Positions 46,860 to 60,119 of a stretch of 64,000 nt of DNA are shown here, piece after piece. This stretch comes from Styela clava (lineage: Eukaryota > Chordata > Ascidiacea > Stolidobranchia > Styelidae). The stretch's first letter is position 1. The number at the start of each line of letters is the position of its first letter. The stretch is from the NCBI RefSeq assembly GCF_964204865.1, contig NC_135260.1, forward strand, positions 20,630,001 to 20,694,000. The letters run 5' to 3'. A model generated the notes under the pieces. It saw nothing but the letters and a program-made list of their open reading frames with translations, ran no database searches and was not told the origin of the DNA. The position numbers and the translations under genes are program-made.

Positions 46860-47278
46860 AAACTTTGTATGCTCTTGTTTCGTCGATTTTCATCAAATTT
46901 AATGACTTCATCTAGATGTATTTTCTAGATGTTTTATTTTTCAATCTAGATGTTTTTCGAGGTCAATCTAAATGTTTTTAGTCAGACAAAAGTAGCAGCC
47001 CTACACATGATGCAGACCTCATTTTGTATCTGTGCCCAGTACGGGTAGTCCATGCTCAAGGCCGCTCAAAAGCACGGCGACGTTACCGTACGTTTGGATT
47101 TTCAGATTTTAAATATTGCTTTCAATATCTTATTTCATGCATTTTTTGTCACATACTGACAGACCTTCCAAAACTCTGTAACTGCTGAATTGTGTAACAA
47201 TATACTGATATAAGGGCAAACAATCTTAATCTTGGTTTTGTGGTTAGAGTTTAAGATTAATCGTCAGATGACAGGATA

Positions 47279-50200
47279 ATGGAAACCACCACAGAAGATG
47301 AAGTTGTGAAAGAGGTAGGTCTTACTCTTGGTGATATAATTAAAATTTCATGCAGGAAGCGCTTAATGCAGTTAATGGATGGATATTTCATTCATTCTGT
47401 CACCAATATATTTGGCTCAAGTTAGTCAACTGTCGAAATATCTATCATTCTAATTTTCTATGCATAGGCTTGATGAAATTTTGCAAAATTATGCACTATG
47501 TTACTCGACATATTATTGTAATTCAAATCTAAGTTCTTGTTGATTTTTCTGTACTTTCATTTCTTTTGGAAATGAACTATATTGGACCATAGGATCAATC
47601 TGTATATACAATGGACCCTAATAATGAATCTAAATTTATTGTTTCAGTTTGATGTCTATTTGTCCAAAAGCTTGTCTGGACGCCTTTACTTGCTGCAATA
47701 TCCAGTGCAAAGTGTAAAACGAAAATATGGGTCTCAGGATCGAGATACGGCCAAAATCAAACCACAAAATAATAAAGTAAATTCACTGTTTAATTTTCCT
47801 TATCGTTGGCAGGTCTTTTATCAAAAATTTATGCTAACTTTGGTTAATAACCAGTCAGGTTATTCTGTTAAAATTATTAACTGGGTGTAATTTCATGTTA
47901 AGCTTGCTGATGTGCAAAGTCAAACTTGTTAATGGAGAAATGTTGATAGATATCTTTGTATGCCTTAGTTAGCTGCAATAGAACATCTAAAAAAAATTTC
48001 AAAACTGTCACATAAGGAGACACGTTCCTTTTTACTAATTGTTGTGAGCACCATATCTCACTTTGTTTTTTCCATTATCCAGATTGAAATGGATGTATCA
48101 CTTGACATCAGCAGTCCAAACTATGACCAAAGCAAAGGAGAGCAGATTGCATTGAATGTTGATGGAAATGTCGGAACAATACAAGCATCAACCACATTCG
48201 ATACAAATGTTATGGACAGACAGACGTTACAATCAAGCTGCGTGCCAGCGAGAGGAAAACGATATGTATCTGCTATTGTTCAACATGGTAAACCTAGTCT
48301 TTCTTGGTGAAAGTTACAGCCATGTTCTACTATCTTACTTTAAATATCTATTAAGAAATCAAATAAAAGATTAAGAAACCACTAAAATTACTTGACATTT
48401 TTATAGATGAGGTACATCTGACTCCAATATCTCATGTCATGCAACTTAAGCCAAGTTTTAAATATATGGATAGAGCGGAACATAGAGCATCACAAGCTGC
48501 AAAGGCCAAAGCTGCAGCCGAAGCAGGTAATAATGACTTTCATGTCTACATTTCCCACGGATATGCAGCAGTTAATGAACAAGGTCTAGGTCTTCTATCC
48601 TAAATAAATAAACATTGCTAGCCTGCTAAAATTATTTTAGTTATGTATGTATTAAACTTCATGTAAGTTTTTATATATTTTTTTTATTTCTTATGATGTT
48701 ATTTTATTAAATGATAAGGATATATCTAATTTTCTTGGAAGATTCGTCCCAAGATGAGGCAGAAGAAGCTAAGGCTGTAACCGTTCGAGTGAAAGGAGCT
48801 GAATCAGAAGCAGTTCGATTGGCTCGAGAACGATCTTATGCTGCTTATGAAAAAAGAATTGCAGATGAAAAATGGATAGAAGTTAAAGTACACCATAAAT
48901 TGGTGAGACAGTTACAAATATTGAGCACATGTGTTTTGAACATTATGTGGTATGGATGGTTTCCAATGAAATCAATTTTCTATTTATTAATTAAACTTTC
49001 CTGTTATTTGCATAATGGAGAGATTACAATTTTGAGTTATTGTGTATTTGCCCAAAGTTCAATACAACTCAAAAATATAGCTTCAAAACATTTCATGTGT
49101 TTCTTTAACCAAATTGCAATTTATCACAATATTGAGAGGGCTTAAATTTTTTTTTGACATAACAGGAAAATTCTCTTATCATAATGTGAAATCTTATTGC
49201 ATATTTTTAAAGGACAGTTATGCAGAAAGAGAAAGACAGAGACTTATTTGCCAAAACACTAGACAACCTGACGATAAATTAAGCCCAGCTCTTACAGGTA
49301 TAATTTATAATTTTGTTTTGAATGATTTGAAATTCTAAATTTTGCTGAGATTTGAATACAGCCTGACTCGGTATCGTATGTTTCTTTTTACAGCTTTCTC
49401 TGAAATGGTACAAACACCACATGAATACCTCACCAAACTAATTCCAGTATATGATGAACATTCAGTTGATAACAGTGCAATACCTGACAATGTTCTATCT
49501 TTATCTCTGTTGAAAAATGAAACATTAGGGGATCAACTGAAACTTCTAATGAAGAATGGTATGATTAGTATATGATGTATGGTTTAGTTTATCTTTTAAT
49601 ATTCATTATTTGGGGTTAGATATGTGAGGAAATTTTATGAAAAAAGAGCTTTTCGTTCAGATTATATTTTCAATTCAAAATTGTTATATTTTCATGTTGA
49701 AATTTCAACCCATTCATTATTCTTTCGAATGGGATTTTACAGATTCCCAATTTTTTCATGTTAAAATGCCAATCTCTATTATACCCATAGTGGTTGCAAC
49801 AAGGGGTAATACCTTGATCATTTCACCAGATATATCGACGCATGAAATCCAAATTGGGCTAGGTCCATTTTTCTAGTTTTGAGAAAAACGCAAAAAACAT
49901 TTTTTTTTTTGTTTCTTTTTTTTATTTCTCTAATACCTTACATCGAGGATGTCTAATTTTTATGGTCCACCAAAGTTACAATGAAGGCCATATTTAGATG
50001 GTATAAACAAATTTGTGCTCCGCCCCAATTTTTTTTTGGGGGGGGGGGGTTTGGACTTAACCCTTTTTGGCTCTCAATTTTCTGGACCAGAAACAATTTT
50101 ATTGGACTTAGGGCCCCTTTATTATGTTATTATAGAGGCTGGTATGGACTTAGCGCTTTGTATTATATTTTTTGAGAGGAGCTATGTCCAAAAAACGGAC

Positions 50201-52579
50201 TTAGCCCCCACTTACAATGCAGTTATCCAGAGCTAAGTCCACTATAGTAGACACAGCTCTGTTTAGTTCTCAAATGCCCTAAAAAAGCAGGGTTATGTCC
50301 ATAGCTGTCTTGAGATCTAGAGCACCTAGAGATAAGGCAAATAGACCAAAATGTAGAGCTAAGTCCAGGAAAATCAGCAATTGAAAAATGTCATTTTTTG
50401 GAAAAGTGGACTTAGCACTGTTTGGTTTTGAGGTGTCGATATATGCTCATACTATATTGCCAACATGCTGATTTACTTTTCAGCCAAGATTCTTCACTTT
50501 TATCACCTGATATCTCTTCTACCTGAACCACCAGATGTCAGTATCATTGTCAGATCATTGCAATCATATGCTGTTCTGGTGAAGGGTTGCTGGGTTGTGA
50601 AGAGGTGAAATACAATTAACTGTGTATATTAAAAGCATTGACATAAACTTGACTAAGAGGTGCAAGCACTCGTCCTGACTCGTGTTTGTAACTCATAGAT
50701 ATTTGGGTAGGGGTGTAAGTATTTGCAATAGAAGATGAATTTTGCCATGCTAAAAGATATATTGCATATATATTGGAGCGGTTGGTACATAGAGATAAGC
50801 ATTGAAAATATGCTTCACATCGAGTAGCTGACCACTCTGCATGTCTTTGATAAGGTATCGCAAGACTTTCCACTGTCATGTAACCTCTAGTCAATTGTCA
50901 TCCTCTCTACCGTCCGTCTGGAATGAATGATCAACTGGTTAGCTATACTTTTTTTATTGCCGTTTTTTTTTTCACAGTGAGGTATTGTTTCCAGCTAACA
51001 CTCTAAGCCCAATCTCAGGAACTCCATCAGAAAGTTTGTGCAAAAGTCGAGATTATATTTTGTACATGTTCACAAGGAAGGAGTTTTTAGTGAGTAGAAC
51101 TCATGCTTGAATTATCTTTATTTTATGTGAATATGAAGCTCAGTGATTGTATCAATAATTCTATTGATCTACTGTTTTTTTTATCGGCATCTTATTGCTT
51201 TACTGCTTCGACAGATCCTGCTATTTGATTACATCCTTGACGCGATATTGGGCTTGTTCTGAACTATGGATTGACTAAAATTCGAATCTGTAACTGGCAG
51301 TGCTAGCATAGTTAGGCTGATGCACCCATCACTGCGACGCCATTTGTGGCACGCCATTCTTGCTTGTAGCATTGTCATGACTTGCATACATAAAGTTATC
51401 TTGTGTACAGGTCAGAAAAGAAATCACCAACACTGTGAAACTGCCTGGAGATGATGTGAAGGCAATTTTAGAAGACATTGCAGTAATGAGAATGGGTCAT
51501 GGATGGCAACTAAGATTAAGACCTGATAATGACTTCATGGTATGATTATAGTTATATATTCATCTTCTTCCTGACTTTTACTTTTTTTATTTGTCAATAT
51601 GTATTACCGGTACAAATTTTTCTTCTAGAGATTCACTAATTCTGGCGTGATTTTGATTATACGAACGGAACATTATGTGATTGAAGATAAATTATTTGCT
51701 CACTTGTGAGTTTTATGTTTCAGAATCGATTTCCTGATGTATGTGAGCGTCAGACAATGTTATGGAATGCACAAGGCGCCAAACTAGCAAAACAGTTAAA
51801 TTTAACGGAACTTGTTGGAGATCTGAGTAAGTTTCCTGAACAATTTGGCAAATTTCTCTAGTTCTGCATGAGAGTGAAGCATTACTTTTGACTGCGATGT
51901 TAAAAACCCATTTTTCACAAAAATATGAATGGCATTCTTATATTTCTCAGATTCAGTCCACATCAAACAAGAAATTTCTTCACCTCCAAGAAGGAAAAAG
52001 AATGCTTCTTCATCAGAAGATGGTGTATCAAACAAAAAGAAAACTGTTTCTAAGCGTCAACGCAAATCATCTGGTCATAAAACAAGTCCTGCAAGATCCC
52101 ATCAAGCTCCTAATGAGTCACCTAAAGTAAAATCTGTACCAATGTCTCCTAATTCTAAGAGGACATCTATCCAAGAAATGCCCAAATCGGTTGCATCTGT
52201 GAAAAAACTAGATCCTTCCCAGAATTCAAGCAATCTTACTTGTGTAAATACTATTTGCGAACAACCTTTCCATGGGTTGGATGGAGCAGCTGCCCTTGTA
52301 AATTCAGCTGTACCTATTGCTATGGGAGATATTGGAAAATTAAGCCCAAAAATCAACATAGCTGGGGTTAATTCTACAGTACAATCTGTCGCCACAGAGA
52401 TGATTAAGAGAGGTTCTCCGCAGCAGAAAGTTCAATACTTCATACCTCAAATGAATATTTCATCGCCAACATATGACGCTGCTTTGGAATGCACCAATGG
52501 CCAATCTGCAGCAATGGAAGTTAATGAAGAACAATCCATTAACAATATTTCTAATATTAATATCGATCATGTGTCTTAG
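47279..52579 (+). CDS. POLR3E: RNA polymerase III subunit RPC5 (POLR3E), twelve exons
   Basis: Exons: 47279-47314, 47648-47776, 48083-48287, 48407-48526, 48742-48902, 49213-49297, 49394-49558, 50484-50604, 50978-51089, 51411-51539, 51724-51826, 51951-52579. Every junction is GT-AG with agreeing phase; the product is 664 aa (human 708). Landmarks: FDVYLSKSLSGRLYLLQYPV at the start (Sin-like N-terminus), YDQSKGEQIALNVDG, VHLTPISHVMQL, AGDSSQDEAEEA, GDQLKLLMKN and GCWVVKR, then winged-helix material with VRKEITNTVKLPGDDVKAIL and GHGWQLRLRP. RPC5 pairs with RPC4 on Pol III and supports initiation and termination of tRNA and 5S genes. The last exon is Ser/Lys/Asn-rich with a HIKQE motif resembling the human IKEE site, then stops; the C-terminal winged-helix part of the human protein is not found. 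Confidence 0.93.
50040..50420. repeat. cluster of GGACTTAG / CTAAGTCC words in a POLR3E intron
   Basis: At least eight copies of GGACTTA(G) or its inverse lie in about 380 bp, mixed in both orientations, between exons 7 and 8. A G-run (GGGGGGGGGG) begins near 50039. No reading frame of interest. Confidence 0.6.
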
Positions 52580-53632
52580 CGTTATTGCTCTGTTGGATCA
52601 TTTATATTAAATTAGGAGCACAATATCCTGAATGTTTTTATTAGATAGTCCTTGAACAGCCAAGGTGATTTTTGGGGTTAATAATTCCACTATGCCAGGG
52701 GTGGGAAAAATTTTTGGTATAAGAGCCGCATGCAGCAAGTCAGAAATGTGTGAGAGCCGCACCATTTTTCAAAATTATTAGTATTAGAGCTCATCAAATT
52801 AATTTGCATTGTAACTATTTTGGGAGACGCGAAACTGGCGTTTGTTCTATTCAGTGGCGCAGCCAGGTGCAATTGCCTTCTGCTAAAATCGCCATTCGTT
52901 TCATCAACGCGGCATGTTATTTATGCCGTGAACGCCCTTTACATTGGCGTTTAGTCTCTTTAAATCACAAATTTGTGCCGCGGGAACAATGATAATTATT
53001 TTATTTTTGTACCCGCACGGAAATGTGAAAACTGGAAAAGCGTGCAATTGCCTTCTGCTAAAATCGCCCATGTTTTCATCAGCGTGTTATTTACGTCGGT
53101 TTTTATTCTTTCTAAATCATAAATTTGTGCCATGATAAACATGATAATTATTTTATTTTTGTACTTTGCACGGAATTGTGAATTCGTGAGTTATTGGACA
53201 CGTAGTGGACATAACGATCGTTTCAATATTATGTTGTTGTTGTTCTTTGACACGATTTTAAAAAGTCGCTTTTCTCTTCGAATACTGGACCAATTGCTTT
53301 GAAATTTTCAGTGGTTAAAGATTAATTTTTTCGCTAGAAGGCTATTACTTTTGTTTATTCTCAAATTTTATATGAATCCTATGAGATATGATATTTCATA
53401 CAAAATTTCGCGGTATTTATTTTTACTCATGGGAACACTGTTTTACACTTATTTCAAGCGGTTTCGCGATCGATTGTCTTGCTCAGTACTACAGCTACTG
53501 TAGGTCGGTACTGGTAAGTTGCCATACCGGTACCGTAACGCAGTGAAATTGACTTATTCCTTCCGCGGTATTACTAATGCTGCAATGCAAGTTTTATAGC
53601 CTATCGTATGCGGAACGGAATATCAGACCTAC

Positions 53633-54543
53633 AGGTCCGGTACTGGTAGCTCAGTACGTAAGTACGATACTGGTACTGGTGCCGGTACCGGTGTCTTACC
53701 ACAATGAAATTACCGTAACTTATTCTTTCACGGTCCTACCAGTGCAGTAATGCAAGCGTTGTAGCACTTGTAGCCTACTATATTTGTTTATTTTGATGAG
53801 AGTCTACTGGAAACAACATAAAATTTGAAAGGGAAGAATTGTTCTGTGATCAATTATCTGTCCTAAAGTGTAAACAACATAAAATTTGCAAGGGAACAAC
53901 TGTTCTGTGATCAATTACCGTATATGGCCTACAGTGTACAGGTAAGATGCTGGCTGACTGCTAACCGGTACTGGTAGCTCAGTACGTAAGTACGATACTG
54001 GTACTGGTGCCGGTACCGGTGTCTTACCACAATGAAATTACCGTAACTTATTCTTTCACGGTCCTACCAGTGCAGTAATGCAAGCGTTGTAGCACTTGTA
54101 GCCTACTATATTTTTGTTTATTGGACACGTAGTGGACATAACGATCGTTTCAATATTATGTTGTTGTTGTTCTTGTTCTTGTTCTTGTTGTTCTTTGACA
54201 CGTTTTTAAAAAGTCGCTTTTCTCTTCGAATACTGGACCAATTGCTTTGAAATTTTTAGTGGTTAAAGATAAAAATTTTCTCCAGAAGGCTATTACTTTT
54301 TTTTTCGCTATGACGTCATCAAAATTATGTTACTCTACGTGTCCATATATTTGAGCATAGCTCTCTTGTTTTGATGAGAGTCTACTGGGAACAACATAAA
54401 ATTTGAAAGGGAAGAATTGTTCTGTGATCAATTATCTGTCCTAAAGTGTAAACAACATAAAATTTGCAAGGGAACAACTGTTCTGTGATCAATTACCGTA
54501 TATGGCCTACAGTGTACAGGTAAGATGCTGCCTGACTGCTAAC
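53633..54543. repeat. A-B-A'-[insert]-B' duplication
   Basis: Block A (about 53633-53790, with GTACTGGTAGCTCAGTACGT) and block B (about 53797-53966, with GAGTCTACTGGAAACAACAT) are duplicated in tandem. In the second copy, A' (about 53967-54117) and B' (about 54372-54543) are split by a GGACACGTAG element. The first copy thus shows the uninterrupted junction. Confidence 0.85.
54121..54371. mobile_element. GGACACGTAG-family element inserted between duplicated blocks
   Basis: It starts TTGGACACGTAGTGGACATA and ends GAGCATAGCTCTCTTGTTT. The empty counterpart is at about 53783-53797 (TATTTGTTTATTTTGATGAG). Contains an expanded TTGTTCTTG run. Confidence 0.85.
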
Positions 54544-56397
54544 TCAGTACCGCTTGACACGTTTTTAAAAAGTCGCTTTTCTCTTCGAATACTGGACCAA
54601 TTGCTTTGAAATTTTTAGTGGTTAAAGATAAAAATTTTCTCCAGAAGGCTATTACTTTTTTTACGCTATGACGTCATCAAAATTATGTGACTCTACGTGT
54701 CCATATATTTGAGCATAGCTCTCTTGTTTATTATACGTTCATCGGTGGCGAGGTTCTAAAGACAAAAGAAGGAGTAAACCGCGATCTAAATTTGATTGAA
54801 AAGCGGCATTATAAAATACTGAAAATAAAACCGTAAACAATATAAGTTTTGTTGAGTCCCGCGACAGTCTAAAAACGCTTTTCTAGTCGCAAAATCGCAA
54901 AATTTCGTGTACCTACGGCGCACATTATGTTTGGTCGCCGTTTAGGAACATACCGTCACTAAAATCGAAACACGGTTAATTGTGGGTGGGATTTGCCTTT
55001 TATCCATTACTTTAAAATTGTTGTAGAAAATTTTCGTGTTATCATCAAACAAGGTTGAAAACGCGATTTTTTCCCTGTTTCTGATGATATATAAGATAAT
55101 TAATCCGAAGTATATCCATCAATTTTTATTGTACTGAAATAAATTTACTCCATGAGAATTTACAGCAGATTTACGAATTTTTCAGGAGGTTTAATCTTTA
55201 AAAATAATCGGAGTGTCAGCATTGCCATTGAACGGAGTCAATGTTACAAGCACATCTCAAATTTGTCGAATTTGCAAAATAGAAAAAATGCGGATCAAAA
55301 CAATATATGATAGGCGACGGGCAGTTACCACAAATTTTTATGTCGGCAAATGGCCGAGGTATTTTAAAATTGTGAATTGTAAAAAATTGTTTTGTTTTGT
55401 CGACGCAAACGCTGGTTAAATTGAAGACAATTAAATTAATAAAGCAAGACATTTTAAATATGCCCTTATCCGTCACGAATTGATTACATTTTTCGTTGTA
55501 AACGTCGGCTCTTTTAACAAGTGGCGTAATCGCGGCGATGAATACGGTATGTATTTTTGATTTAACGATATACTTCATATGCATTTTCATTGTACGAAAT
55601 AAAATTGTACTTTTCGGGATTTTATATCAGTTATTGAGATTTTTCTAACGGCGATAACGAGTTGGCAAGTTTCCAAATATGCCCCCCCCCCCTTTTGAAA
55701 ATCCTGGCTGCGCGCCTGGTTCTATTGACTGCGACAACATTCGCGAGATTTTTTTTTTTTTAAAATACAGTCATAGTTTTGGTGTTTAACACGATCATTA
55801 TTCCATGAAATAACAAATATAGCTTCAGTTGATGCATCGGATTCCTTGCCAAATGATATCATAAATTTCTGCTGTCTTTTCAGTATTAATATAAAGTCAT
55901 TTAATCTGTGTTTCCTTACAGCTGATTCACGAGGGTAGTTTCGTGCATAGTTTTTGTGATTCGTTATATGGTACCCATCCACATTGCTGACTTTATTCTG
56001 GCAGCTTATAAAGATTAAGAACAAAGGTTTATTTTCTTGACTAGTGAATGCATGCGTATTCTTCTTCCCATTCTGACTTGACAACTCCGTTTTCATCTTC
56101 GTATTATTACCCCTGACTTGACATATCGCAAGTGAGATTCGCCAACTCAGCAACATACATTTGACCATTGTGACGTAGGATTTGTCGCTTGGCTAATTTA
56201 AAACTCCACACCAAAACGATTTTCATACTAAAACATAATTTGTCTTAATTATTGATGAAAACTTCTTCCACCGCTTAATAAATTAAAATGAGTACTACAC
56301 TAGTTTCTTTAATTTAAATTTGGATAATAAATGATCGTAGTGAGAAGAGCCACAAAAAACTCCAGTGAGCCGCAGTTTTCCCACCGTTGCACTACGC

Positions 56398-58530
56398 ACT
56401 ATGTAGGGAGCGGTATGTTAGTCGTTGGTAGGGAGATAAATCATCAATTCAAAGCTATTTCTTGCTTTTGAAGCTTTGCGCAATTTGTAAAAATCCTGGA
56501 GTTGTTATATTTTGCATGGGCAAAACAGTTTTAGGAGTGCCAAAGGTTTCTCTCAAATTCATTAACTTGAAATGTTTAGAGAAGTTTTACAAATATTCTA
56601 GGAAATATTTTCTGTTGAGTCAATTACACAATTACCAAAGCAATGTAAAGCAGACAATTCCAGCAATGTTCCAGAACTATAACTGCCAACCACGGCCATG
56701 TTCTTTTTTAATTGTTTTCAATAATTAAGTTATCGTACAAAATTTTGTGTTCAAGCAATTCAATTTTCAACCTACTTGTTTTTAAACTTGCTAAGACAAG
56801 CTTAAATCATTGAGGGCCACAAAACGCTCGTGTTACATGTAGCAGTTAGTGAATGAACTTAACAGTCAACAAGCTAGGCGGTTAACGAAAATGCCACTAC
56901 CCTACCTTAGTTAGTCCGCTTTAGGCAGACGGTGACGCGATACGGTCAATAGGGCGACAACTTCACGATCCCTAGATCGCCGTGGCGACCCATTTAGACG
57001 TATTTTTGATATATTTTTCACGGAACACTCGGAAGACGCTCGCGGAACACTAGTGTTCCGCGCAACATAGTTTGGGAAACGCATTGTTAGTGGGTATGTC
57101 CGCCAACCAATCACAACAAATGTATTTATTGTTGAGAAACAACAAAAATAACGAAAGGGTTAAAGAAGGGTAATTACTAATATATATATTTTATTGTTAG
57201 GTCTATCTTAGAACCATGATATAATCTTATGGTGCTTGGTAAACCATTCTACATAATGTGTATTTTGGTACATGGAAGGCACCTAGTGTAGCAGATCTAG
57301 GGCAATATGAGGGGACAGTAGTGTGCTTGAAAATTACCCTATGAATGCCTTTGAAAGTTTGTCGTCAAAATAATGGTGCATAAGTTTCGAAATATCAAAT
57401 TCATAGACGTGGTGAAGTTTCATCATGTTAAATCTACGGTACAAAGTATCAAATCTGGTGCGTGTGCCACTTGTGCCTCGTGTCCCTTTCGTCTCACGTG
57501 TCCCGCTTTTGCGCCCATGGACATTTGGGTACTCCCGTAGTGTATCAGGTTAGGTTTAGACCATAATTTTATTCCGATTTTTCTTATTTTAGTTCTATTA
57601 CGAGTTCGGAGACTATCTGTGTTAGCATTAAGTCAATTCTTATTGCATGTGTGAAGATAATATTAATTTGCGTAAAAGAACGAGCTACGCTTGTTGGCGA
57701 ATTATTTAAAACAGATTTCGTTATGAGCATATGAATGTATTTCATGGTGGTCATGTCTGTTGTTGGTCTTGTTGGACTGTTGCAAATTTATGTTAGAAGT
57801 CCAAGTAAGAATAAACATTTGCTTTTTTACTGTATATTTGGCAATGCCTTTCTGATATGTTTGTAATTTATTCCATTTGTGAATGTGACAGTTGGATTCA
57901 AATTTGGGTTTATCTAAAAATTCTCACAGTCTTGTTGTTTATTTGGGATTGTATTTACCGAGTCGTTGGATGTTTTGGTTTCTTGGAGAGATCGAATATT
58001 CATATAGAATGCAATGAAAACAGTTTCGTGGAACTCGATTCGTGGATAATTTTGAGCGATACCGGAGTATGATCTGGCGAAATTGTTTTATCATTGGGAT
58101 ATAACAAGCTAAAATTATAAATTCTTACGTGAAACGTCACTCCGCGATTAACCGGTCAATTGTACCCGGTTAACGGTTTAAGTGTTTTCCCTGAAATTCC
58201 CAACCCTAGTTTTTATTTAAATAAAAACTGACATTATGTGTTTAGTATTGTGTGACTGACTGTGGTGATGGTGAATCAACAATGGATGTTTCCCCGACCA
58301 TTGACCCCAGAAAAATTCTTCCTATATTTTACAATTGCAACATTTTTGGTTCTCATTTTAAGGGTGAATTCGCGAGTTGGCCCCTTAAACGGGTTTATAT
58401 GTTTCAAACAATCATTTTAATTCAAAATATTCAACCCTGTTATTTAAAAGTAACGGTAGAAAAGTTTAGCCTTGTCTATTTTTGGGCTAATTTTTGATTA
58501 CTGCAATTAAACTATATGAGAAGACAGTAT
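56398..58530. other. intergenic, repeat fragments only
   Basis: A hAT-like end lies at about 57030-57085 (GCGGAACACTAGTGTTCCGC, then CATAGTTTGGGAAACGC). A short stretch at 57440-57550 shares words with the minisatellite at 13390 and with hairpin MITE ends. No gene was recognised. Confidence 0.4.
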
Positions 58531-58539
58531 AATCATTGG

Positions 58540-59300
58540 GTTCCATTATATTCGCGCCCATGAACAATTGCACCCGCATATTTTAGCACTCCCATACAGA
58601 TTGCGCCCATGAACATTTGCACCCATGGACATTTGCACCCACGTACATTTGCACCCACGTACATTTGCACCCACGGACATTTGAACCCACGGACATTTGC
58701 ACCCACGTACTTTTGCACCCGCGTACATTTGCACCAACATACAATTGAACCCACATACATTTGCACTTGTGAACATTGGCACCCACGGATATTCGCATCT
58801 ATGAACACTTGCACCCATGTGATTTTGCACCGAAAAGAGGTTCCATTGTCATTTGTGTCGAAATAGGGACATCCTAATGATATATTTTATAATGAAAACG
58901 AGCTCACTGCAAACCCGAACGTACATGATTGCAAATGTCTGTGGGTGCAAATGTACGTGGGTGGAAATATACGAGGGCGCAAATGTCCGTGAGGTGAAAA
59001 TGTACAAGTGTGCACATGTACGGGGGGGAGGGGGGCAGAGGGCAATGGGTGTAAATGCTCGTTGGTGCAAATGTCCGTAGGTGCAAATGCACATGGGTGC
59101 AAACGTCTATGGGTGCAAATTTTCGTAGGTGCAAATGTCCCCGGCCGCAAATGTGCATGGGTGCTAATGTCCGTGGATGCAATTTATATGCGGATGGTAA
59201 AATCTATAGGTGGAAATGTATGGGTGCAAATGTCCGTGGGTGCAAAACTATGCAAGTGCAAATGTTCTGAGTGCAGTTTACGGGTGCAAATGTGGTGTCA
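58540..59300. mobile_element. foldback element with inverted arrays of an 18-bp repeat
   Basis: The left array (about 58555-58830) holds about 15 copies of TTTGCACCCACGGACA-like units. The right array (about 58920-59290) holds about 19 in inverse orientation (GTGGGTGCAAATGTCCGT). About 90 bp separate them. The end TGGGTTCCATTATATTCG resembles the left end of the small copy at 10637-10845. Cys-Val-Gln-Met frames on both strands are translations of the 18-bp unit and are not genes. Confidence 0.8.
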
Positions 59301-59765
59301 CTTAATCATTGAGCTATTTGATTCGTTCTGAAATTTTCAACACACAACAAAAACTAACAAATACCATGCAAAAACGAGGTAATGTTTACAACCATGCCAG
59401 AAAATCTGTCTGTGTGACTACTAAAACGTCTACTGTTACGTCGCTTTTCCGAAATGGAAACAGAGCTTTTCCAAGAAATGCTGAGGATTTTCTTGCTTCA
59501 TTGGTTGAGCTTGGCATGTTTTTCCAACTTTGTGCATTGCATATTGTTTGTTACTCACAATCGACTACACAATTGCTAGTTGCGAACGATCTTACTCAAA
59601 TTTTAAACAGGTAAAACATATTTGAGGTCTTCGATGTTAAATTAACGCCTGTCAAGTTCATCGTTGATAAGCATGGAAAAGAATTTCCTGACGAGCGAGG
59701 TGAAAGAGGCTGTCGTTCAGACACTTGTTGCCAGCAAAGTAGCAAATGAACATAGAAATAAGTGA
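59300..59765 (+). pseudogene. hAT transposase C-terminal relic
   Basis: In the frame 59533-59625, the sequence TIDYTIASCERSYSNFKQVK carries the hallmark hAT dimerisation-domain motif (usually ASCERSFSKLKLIK). Just upstream in other frames lie NRAFPRNAEDFLASLVELG and FFQLC-type residues expected before that motif, so frameshifts are present. It stops soon after at TGA. This is the clearest transposase trace in the window. Right-hand sequence to about 60090 (GGCAGCAGAAAAGTTTGGCA, GGGGTCGCGACCC) probably belongs to the same element. Confidence 0.6.
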
Positions 59766-60119
59766 TTTGCTTTTTGTTTATAATTGATGAGTTTGATCTT
59801 ATACATGTGAGTTAGTTGCTTAGTTTGAATATATATTTATTCAATAAAACAAACGTTTTTATGTTACTCGACCCGTAATTTATTTATTTTCATGTATAAC
59901 AACATTTATAATCTGTTTATCCACCGAATTATTTTTTAAATTAGGGATAAGGGGCATCATTATTAGAAACTCGCCCCGGGCAGCAGAAAAGTTTGGCACG
60001 CCCATGCTTGTGTGCGCATGTATAACAGAAATTAGGCGACCCCGGAAAATCGTCACGCAGCGCCACCCGGGGTCGCGACCCACAGTTTAATCTGACAACT
60101 GTGTTATTTTATTATTATT

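Larger units (their letters stand above)
52696..56389. mobile_element. 3.7-kb composite hAT-like element with internal duplications
   Basis: The ends are CAGGGGTGGGAAAAATTTT and GCAGTTTTCCCACCGTTG. Flanking octamers CACTATGC (52688-52695) and CACTACGC (56390-56397) agree at 7 of 8 sites. Within it: direct duplications of about 150-170 bp (53633-53966 and 53967-54543), several GGACACGTAG-family copies, and a block (54725-55660) that matches 30328-32614 in reverse. It begins 116 bp after the POLR3E stop codon. No transposase frame. Confidence 0.7.

Noticed and set aside
58533-59331. Many overlapping frames with Cys-x-Trp-Val-Gln-Met repeats on both strands
   Set aside because: The 18-bp unit has no stop in most frames. 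Frames in inverse arrays mirror each other, so no protein is inferred.
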